Shown piece by piece: positions 56,677 to 64,000 of a DNA stretch of 64,000 nucleotides (position 1 is its first letter; every line of letters begins with the position of its first letter). Origin of the DNA: DASSUW01 sp036257565 (GTDB lineage Bacteria > Actinomycetota > Thermoleophilia > Solirubrobacterales > Solirubrobacteraceae); assembly GCA_036257565.1 (NCBI GenBank), contig DATAFH010000069.1:1-64000 (forward strand). The letters run 5' to 3'. The notes under the pieces are model-generated. The model was not told the DNA's origin, made no database searches, and worked only from the letters and a program-made list of their open reading frames with translations. Both the position numbers and the translations under genes were made by a program.

Positions 56677-57137
56677 GAGTCGAGGATGCGCGCGGCGAGC
56701 ACGGCCGCGTTGCGCGCGTTGTCCACGCCCACGCACGCGACGGGCACGCCCGGCGGCATCTGGGCGATCGACAGCAGAGCGTCGAGCCCACCGGCGACCG
56801 ACTTCGACGACGTCAACGGCACGCCGATCACGGGCAGCCTCGTGTGGGCGGCCACCACCCCCGGCAGCGCGGCGGACAGGCCGGCGCCGGCGATGATCAC
56901 CCGCAGCCCGCGCATCTGCGCGTTCTTGGCGTAGTCGGCGACCGTGTCGGGCTCACGGTGGGCGGACATGACGCGCACCTCGTGGCGGATGCCGAGCTCG
57001 GTCAGCTGCTGCGCGGCGGCGTCCATGGCCGGCATGTCCGACTTCGAGCCCATGACGATGCCGACCACCGGCGCGTCGACCTCGAGCGCGTCGAACTCGG
57101 TCTCGACCGCGGTCTCGGTGACTGGCTCCTGACTCAC
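56673..57137 (-). CDS. purE: 5-(carboxyamino)imidazole ribonucleotide mutase
   Basis: 154 residues. VVGIVMGSKSDMPAMDAAAQQL, VMSAHREPDTVADYA and IIAGAGLSAALPGVVAAHT are PurE class I motifs. It converts N5-CAIR to CAIR, which needs PurK; purK is not in this window. GTG 57137 overlaps the purD stop (GTGA), and the stop overlaps the purB TTG. A 20-residue N-terminal extension is acidic. Confidence 0.95.
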   Translation of the reverse strand: MSQEPVTETAVETEFDALEVDAPVVGIVMGSKSDMPAMDAAAQQLTELGIRHEVRVMSAHREPDTVADYAKNAQMRGLRVIIAGAGLSAALPGVVAAHTRLPVIGVPLTSSKSVAGGLDALLSIAQMPPGVPVACVGVDNARNAAVLAARILDS

Positions 57138-58366
57138 GCGGCGATGTCCCGGCGCAGCTGCCGGCCGTCGAAGGCGATCACGTCGGCCGCAGCATACGCA
57201 TGCTCGCGGGCGGATCGCGTGTCGTCGCCGAGCGCCGTCACGTTGAGCACCCGGCCTCCGGCCGTCACCACCGCGCCGTCCTCCTCTCGCGTGCCCGCGT
57301 GCGTGACCTCGACGTCCTGCGGCACCCGGTCGAGGCCGGAGATCACATCGCCTGACGAGGAGGATTCCGGGTACCCGCGCGAGGCGAGCACGAGCGTGAC
57401 CGCCGACCGCGGGTCCCATTCGAGCCGCGCGCCGGCCAGCCCGCCCGGCCGCGTGGCGCGCGTGAGCAGGTCGAGCAGGTCGGTGCGCAGACGCGGGAGC
57501 ACGGCCTGCGTCTCGGGATCGCCGAAGCGCACGTTGAACTCCAGCACGCCCACGTCATCGCCGTCGAGCATCAGGCCGGCGTAGAGCACGCCGTGGAACG
57601 GGGTGCCGCGGCGCGCCAGGTCGTCGACCACCGGCTGGTGGACCTGGGCGCGGATGCGCTCCACGAGCGCATCGTCGACCCCCGGCACCGGCGAGAAGGA
57701 CCCCATACCGCCGGTGTTCGGGCCCGTGTCGCCGTCGCCGATCCGCTTGAAGTCGCGGGCGGGGGCGAGCGGGAGCGCCGTCCCGCCGTCGCACAGCGCG
57801 AGCAGCGAGAGCTCGCGACCAGGGAGGAACGCCTCGACGACCACGGGCGCGTGCCCGAACCGCCGCTCGACGAGCATCGCCTCGAGCGCCGCCCGCGCCT
57901 GCCCCTCGTCCTGCGCGATCACGACGCCCTTGCCGGCCGCGAGCCCGTCGGCCTTGATCACGGCCGGGTAGGCGTCGATCGCCGCCATCCCCGCCTCGAC
58001 CGACTCGACGACCGCGAAGTCCGCGGTCGGCACGCAGGCTGCGGCCATCACCTCCTTCGCGAACGCCTTCGAGCCCTCGAGGCGGGCGGCTGCCGCCGAC
58101 GGCCCGAAGCACGCCACGCCGTTCTGGGCGCACGCGTCCGCCAGGCCGTCGACCAGCGGCGCCTCCGGCCCGACGACGACGAGGTCCACCCCCTCCCCCG
58201 CCGCGTATGCGGCCACGTCGTCCGTCACGACGATCCTCGCGTCGCGCGCGATGCCCGCATTCCCCGGTGCGCACAGCACCTCGGGGCGCTGCGGCGAGCG
58301 GGCGAGCGCGCGCACGATCGCGTGCTCGCGCCCGCCGGCGCCGACCACGAGGACCCGCTTGCTCAC
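57134..58366 (-). CDS. purD: Phosphoribosylamine-glycine ligase
   Basis: 410 residues, ATP-grasp. VLVVGAGGREHAIVRALARS starts the N domain; VVVGPEAPLVDGLADA, GPNTGGMGSFSPVP and LMLDGDDVGVLEFNVRFGDPETQAVLPRL are the ATP-grasp motifs. It makes GAR from phosphoribosylamine and glycine, step 2 of purine synthesis. GTG 58366 overlaps the stop of the GYD gene (GTGA). Confidence 0.95.
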   Translation of the reverse strand: MSKRVLVVGAGGREHAIVRALARSPQRPEVLCAPGNAGIARDARIVVTDDVAAYAAGEGVDLVVVGPEAPLVDGLADACAQNGVACFGPSAAAARLEGSKAFAKEVMAAACVPTADFAVVESVEAGMAAIDAYPAVIKADGLAAGKGVVIAQDEGQARAALEAMLVERRFGHAPVVVEAFLPGRELSLLALCDGGTALPLAPARDFKRIGDGDTGPNTGGMGSFSPVPGVDDALVERIRAQVHQPVVDDLARRGTPFHGVLYAGLMLDGDDVGVLEFNVRFGDPETQAVLPRLRTDLLDLLTRATRPGGLAGARLEWDPRSAVTLVLASRGYPESSSSGDVISGLDRVPQDVEVTHAGTREEDGAVVTAGGRVLNVTALGDDTRSAREHAYAAADVIAFDGRQLRRDIAA

Positions 58367-58644
58367 AGCGAGGCGATGAAGTCGTCGATCGGGATCGCGG
58401 CCAGCGACTCGTAGTGGGCGGTTCCGCGCGACCCGAGCTCGAGCGACACGCGGGCCATCGTCTTCTCGTCGGGCGCCTCGACGATGTTCACGAAGTCGAA
58501 GTGACCGAGCGTGGCCCACTGGGCCTTGACCGTGGCGCCGAGCTGCTCGACCTCCTTGTTGACCTCGCGGATGCGCGCCGGGTTGTTCTTGATCGTCTGC
58601 ACGCCCTCGGGCGTGAGCGTGGACAGCATGATGTAGGTCGGCAT
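58363..58644 (-). CDS. GYD domain protein at the head of the pur operon
   Basis: 93 residues. PTYIMLSTLTPEGVQTIKNNPARI and the central GHFDFVNIVEAPDEKTMARVSLELGSRGT match the GYD domain (PF08734), a small ferredoxin-like fold of unknown function. ATG 58644 follows AAGGTGG by a few bases. Its TGA overlaps the purD start, so it is the first gene of a GYD-purD-purE-purB run. Role in purine metabolism is not known. Confidence 0.8.
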   Translation of the reverse strand: MPTYIMLSTLTPEGVQTIKNNPARIREVNKEVEQLGATVKAQWATLGHFDFVNIVEAPDEKTMARVSLELGSRGTAHYESLAAIPIDDFIASL

Positions 58645-58711
58645 GCCCACCTTGTATCCGATCCTTACGGCCAGGTGCGGTGTTGTTCGTCTCGTGGATA
58701 CTTGCCGCGGG

Positions 58712-59383
58712 ATGGGGATCCGCCTGCTCGCCGTGACCGCCGTGGCCTGCGGTGCCCTGGCCGCTCCTGCCGCGGCGCAGGTCACGGTGTCGCCGCTGAA
58801 GCCGTGCTACGTGTCGGCGGGCAGGACGAAGGAGGCGCGCGAGAACGTGCAGATCGCCGCCACCGGCTTCACGCCGGGCGGGAGGGTCGAGATCCTCCTC
58901 GACGGGGTGCTGGCGGCCACAGCGGCGGCGGACACGATGGGCAACTTCGCAGGGGCGATCGACGCCCCGTTCCAGGCGTCCGGCGAGGCGGCGTTCTCTG
59001 TACACGTGCGCGACCAGTCGGACCCGATGGGTCTCTCGGCGACCCTCATGTCACGGGTCACCGACCTCGACGCGCGGATGCGCCCGCGGCGGGCGGACGC
59101 GTCCGACCGCGTGCGCCTCAAGGGCCGCGGCTTCACGCGCGACGCCCCGATCTTCGCCCACTACGTCTTCGACGGCGTGCGCCAGAAGCGGGTGCGCCTG
59201 GCTCGGGGCCCGACGGCCCCCTGCGGGACGTTCACCGCGCGCCGCCGGCAGATCCCGATCGCCGACCCGGGCATCGGCGAGTGGACGATTCAGATCGACC
59301 AGCGGCGGCGGTACTCACCTCGGCCGAGACCCGTCTGGGTGCAGATCCCGGTCACGGTCAGGGCCGAGTTCAAAGCGCCCTAG
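58712..59383 (+). CDS. Secreted hypothetical protein with Ig-like repeats
   Basis: 223 residues. Signal peptide (about 1-22, ending AAAQ), then two all-beta units around VQIAATGFTPGGRVEILLDGV and VRLKGRGFTRDAPIFAHYVFDG, each with the G-F-x-P-G or GRGFT pattern of Ig-like/IPT-type domains found in bacterial surface proteins. No anchor motif seen. GATACT just upstream may be its -10 box. The 3' end overlaps the GH30 remnant. Confidence 0.7.
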   Translation: MGIRLLAVTAVACGALAAPAAAQVTVSPLKPCYVSAGRTKEARENVQIAATGFTPGGRVEILLDGVLAATAAADTMGNFAGAIDAPFQASGEAAFSVHVRDQSDPMGLSATLMSRVTDLDARMRPRRADASDRVRLKGRGFTRDAPIFAHYVFDGVRQKRVRLARGPTAPCGTFTARRRQIPIADPGIGEWTIQIDQRRRYSPRPRPVWVQIPVTVRAEFKAP

Positions 59384-59812
59384 GGCTGGCGTAGACCCGC
59401 AGGTCGGCGACCGACCACCACTGCGGGCGGTCGCGGGCTGGCTGACCCGGACGTAGCGCGCCCGCGTCGGCGGGATGTCGATCGTGGTCAGCTGCCCGCT
59501 CCCGGCGCCCGACGCGGCGTCGGCCCACACGACGCCGTCGCGGCTGGGCTGGAGCGTGTAGCCGCGCGGGAAGTCGCCGCGGTCGGCGCCCGTGTCGAGC
59601 ACGACGCGCTGGACCACCGGCGCCTGGATGAGTGCTCCAGTTGTGGTCGAAGCCGAGGATCTTGGTGCCGATACCCGCGCTGTCGAACGCCCGCCCGATC
59701 GCCGCGATCAGCTTCGCCCCCTGCGCGACCGGCAGGTCCATGCCCGGGTAGCCACTCGGGCGCCGGTTCTGCGGCTCGTTCTGGACGGTGACCGACGCCT
59801 ACCCCGCTCCGT
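59370..59812 (-). pseudogene. Remnant of a GH30 glycosidase with F5/8 type C domain
   Basis: Immediately after clpB the minus strand reads ASVTVQNEPQNRRPSGYPGM, then GTKILGFDHNWS. The NEP is the acid/base Glu region of GH30 glucosylceramidase-like enzymes. The frame then shifts and gives a discoidin-like piece (VVQRVVLDTGADRGDFPRGY, VRVSQPA), and another shift gives RPQWWSVADLRVYAS before the stop. N-terminal half and middle are missing, so it is a decayed fragment. Confidence 0.75.
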
Positions 59813-62326
<2,514 letters not shown>

Positions 62327-62334
62327 GGTTCCAA

Positions 62335-62357
62335 ATCTCAGTCGATGGGACTGAGAT
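62335..62357. promoter_or_regulatory. Operator-like inverted repeat of clpB
   Basis: ATCTCAGTC-GATGG-GACTGAGAT: 9-bp perfect arms with a 5-nt centre. The -10 box TAAGAT (62361-62356) overlaps its upstream edge, so a protein bound here would cover the start of transcription. The inner CTCAGT-N7-ACTGAG spacing recalls the HspR HAIR site (CTTGAGT-N7-ACTCAAG) without matching it. It may bind a different heat-shock repressor. Confidence 0.6.
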
Positions 62358-62484
62358 CTTAGCGTGTTCTCGACGGCACCGCTCGCCTCGGATGCGGGTC
62401 GCTGTGCCGACGAACGTGACGGCGCTGGCCACGCCGGCGGATCCGCACGGCGGGCCGCAGAGCCCCGGCCGGGCGCAGCCGAGC

Positions 62485-62910
62485 TCAATCGTCTTCGTCG
62501 CCGCCGCGCCCGCGGCCACGACCGCGGCCCTGGCCGCTGTCGTCGTCGCCGCCGGAGTCGTCGCTGCCCGAGCTGTCGCCGCCGTTGTCGTCGCCCGGCT
62601 CGGTGGTGACGGGCGGGGCGGTGGGGGCGGGTGTCGTGGCCGGCTGCGCGTCGGCCCGCCTGCGCTCTGCGCGCCGGGCGAGGGCACGGCGCTCCGCCCG
62701 CCGCGCGGCGCGGGCGCGGCGCTCGGCCTGCGTCAGGGTCGCCGCGGGGGTCGCCGTCTCGCGCGGCGCGAGTTGGCTTCCCGCACTCAGCGGCTCGGAG
62801 GAGAGGCCGACGGTCTGCGTCAAGAGGGTCGACGCGGCGTACGTGACGCCGGCCACGAGCAGGACGCCGGCGACCGCGAGGCCGCTCCGGAGGACGGTGG
62901 CGCGGCGCAT
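62485..62910 (-). CDS. Low-complexity secreted or membrane-anchored protein
   Basis: 141 residues. N-terminal hydrophobic segment (about 8-26), then Ala/Arg/Glu-rich helix repeats (RARAARRAERRALARRAERRR), a Pro/Thr-rich stretch and an extreme Gly/Asp/Arg tail. Very biased composition makes any family call impossible. A GTG-free ATG at 62910 and position just after the histidine kinase gene suggest co-transcription. Confidence 0.55.
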   Translation of the reverse strand: MRRATVLRSGLAVAGVLLVAGVTYAASTLLTQTVGLSSEPLSAGSQLAPRETATPAATLTQAERRARAARRAERRALARRAERRRADAQPATTPAPTAPPVTTEPGDDNGGDSSGSDDSGGDDDSGQGRGRGRGRGGDEDD

Positions 62911-62937
62911 GTGGCGCGCACCGTAGCCCGGAGCGGG

Positions 62938-64000
62938 TTAAGCGCCGGGAAAGGTGACCGTCGCTCGCGCGCCGCCGTCCTCGCGGTTGGTGAGCGTGAC
63001 GTCGCCGCCCCACCGGCGAGCAAGCTCGCGTGCGATCGGCAGGCCGAGGCCCGTACCGGTCGGCCCGGCGCGTCCGGCGGCGCCGCGGTGGAAGCGATCG
63101 AAGACCGCCTCGAGGTCGGCCTCCGAGAGGCCGGGCCCGCGGTCGAGCACCTCCACGGCGCCGGGACGGGAGCAGATCTCGACGCGCCCGTTGCCGTAGC
63201 TGATGGCGTTCTCGACCAGTGCGTCGAGGACGCGATCGAGGTCCGCGCGCGCGCAGAACCCGGTTGCCGTGCCGCCGGTTGCGACGACGTCCCAGCGGCC
63301 GGCGGCGCGCTCGGCCGCGTCCTCGAGGTCGACCCGCTCGGGCGGGGCGTCGACCTCGCCGGCCTGCGAGAGCACGAGCAGCTCGGTGACCATCGCGGAC
63401 AGGCGGTCGAGCTCGCCGAGGCCGGCGTCGATCTCCTCGTGGGCGCCGGTGTCGTCGGTGGACGCGCGGGCCTCCTCGAGCCGAAGCCGCAGCCCGCTGA
63501 GCGGCGTGCGGAGCTGGTGCGACGCGTCGGCCACGAACTCCCGCTGGCTGGCGACGAGGCGCTCGAGCCGCGCGGTCATGTCGTTGAAGGTCCGCGCGAG
63601 CCGGCGTTGCTCGGCGCTGCCCTCCACCCTCGCACGCGCCGCCAGGTCGCCCTCGGCAACGCGGCGGGCGGCCTGGTCGAGGCGCCGCACGGGTCCCGCG
63701 ACCTGGCCGGCGATCACCGCCCCCGCCGCGAGCCCGAGGACGAGCACGAGCAGCCCGACGGCGACGAGCCCGAGCGTGGCGCGGCCGGTGGCGCGGCTGA
63801 CGGCGTCGACGCTCTGGGTGATGCGGACCGCGCCCACGGGCTCCCGGCGGCCCGGCCGGACGACCGGCACCGCGGTGGCGAGGATCGTCTCGTCGAGCGT
63901 CTCGCTGCGCCGCTCTTCCTGGGTCACCCGCTCGTCGAGCGCGGCGGCGATCTCCGGCCGCGTGCCGTAGTCCATGCCGAGCCGGTCCTCGCCGGCCGAG
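62938..64000 (-). CDS. Sensor histidine kinase (N terminus beyond the window)
   Basis: The C-terminal about 350 residues of a two-component sensor; the frame stays open to the window end. Visible: end of an extracytoplasmic region, a membrane helix (GLVAVGLLVLVLGLAAGAVIAG), HAMP linker (PVRRLDQAARRVAEGDLAARA), H-box ASHQLRTPLSGL with the phosphorylated His, N-box ALVENAISYGNG, G1 DRGPGLS, F-box VFDRFHRG and G2 GTGLGLPIARELA. It autophosphorylates and passes phosphate to a response regulator, not in this window. Partial. Confidence 0.92.
   Translation of the reverse strand, partial: SAGEDRLGMDYGTRPEIAAALDERVTQEERRSETLDETILATAVPVVRPGRREPVGAVRITQSVDAVSRATGRATLGLVAVGLLVLVLGLAAGAVIAGQVAGPVRRLDQAARRVAEGDLAARARVEGSAEQRRLARTFNDMTARLERLVASQREFVADASHQLRTPLSGLRLRLEEARASTDDTGAHEEIDAGLGELDRLSAMVTELLVLSQAGEVDAPPERVDLEDAAERAAGRWDVVATGGTATGFCARADLDRVLDALVENAISYGNGRVEICSRPGAVEVLDRGPGLSEADLEAVFDRFHRGAAGRAGPTGTGLGLPIARELARRWGGDVTLTNREDGGARATVTFPGA

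Overview
The window is one very GC-rich (about 70 percent), gene-dense chromosomal segment. Four observations together suggest a high-GC Gram-positive actinobacterium, probably of the deep class Thermoleophilia (Solirubrobacterales-like). They are the separate PurS/PurQ/PurL proteins, a fused MauE-MauD redox protein, a multi-spanning membrane HD-GYP protein, and many starts lying 6-10 nt behind a TAnnnT box (leaderless transcription). This placement is inference from gene content. The window has no rRNA, prophage, insertion sequence or cas gene.

Layout. 1-400 holds three decaying 61-62 nt repeat units cut by the window edge. 400-9.7 kb: an HD-GYP signalling protein, a C26 amidotransferase, EttA, a four-gene overlapping operon that looks like a reduced methylamine-dehydrogenase (mau) locus without its cofactor tryptophans (5.0-7.9 kb), and a gamma-glutamyltransferase. 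9.7-22.4 kb: HAD hydrolase, M42 peptidase, aconitase, a phosphoesterase, a bacterial eRF1-like protein, NAD salvage (nicotinamidase and nicotinate phosphoribosyltransferase), Pcm, UppP and small enzymes. 22.4-29.7 kb: a large LuxR/AAA regulator with a palindrome at its start, a DUF4389 protein, a stretch of decayed genes (26.2-28.0 kb), several very small proteins, a lipoprotein, tRNA-Asp and an RTX-repeat protein. 29.8-41.4 kb: an MMPL transporter, a PPi-type phosphofructokinase, LtrA, a FemAB-like transferase, tRNA-Val, an S15 peptidase, an SDR, tRNA-Glu, tRNA-Lys, a TetR regulator and a broken glycosyltransferase.

41.4-58.7 kb is a purine biosynthesis region: purN-purH; purF; purC-purS-purQ-purL; and GYD protein-purD-purE-purB, nearly all on the minus strand and joined by 4-nt start/stop overlaps. 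With recQ, a class III aminotransferase, an M24 peptidase and a two-Rossmann membrane protein embedded, the region carries most of the route from PRPP to IMP plus purB. A roughly 62-nt array of long palindromes lies between recQ and purF. The right end has a secreted protein, a GH30 remnant, clpB behind a perfect operator-like inverted repeat, a low-complexity protein and the start-truncated gene of a sensor histidine kinase.

The most unusual items are the mau-like operon, the palindrome array before purF, the channel-like protein with a replaced K+ filter, two genes that appear to start with CTG inside a CTGA overlap, and a 56-codon gene beginning 4 nt after tRNA-Lys.
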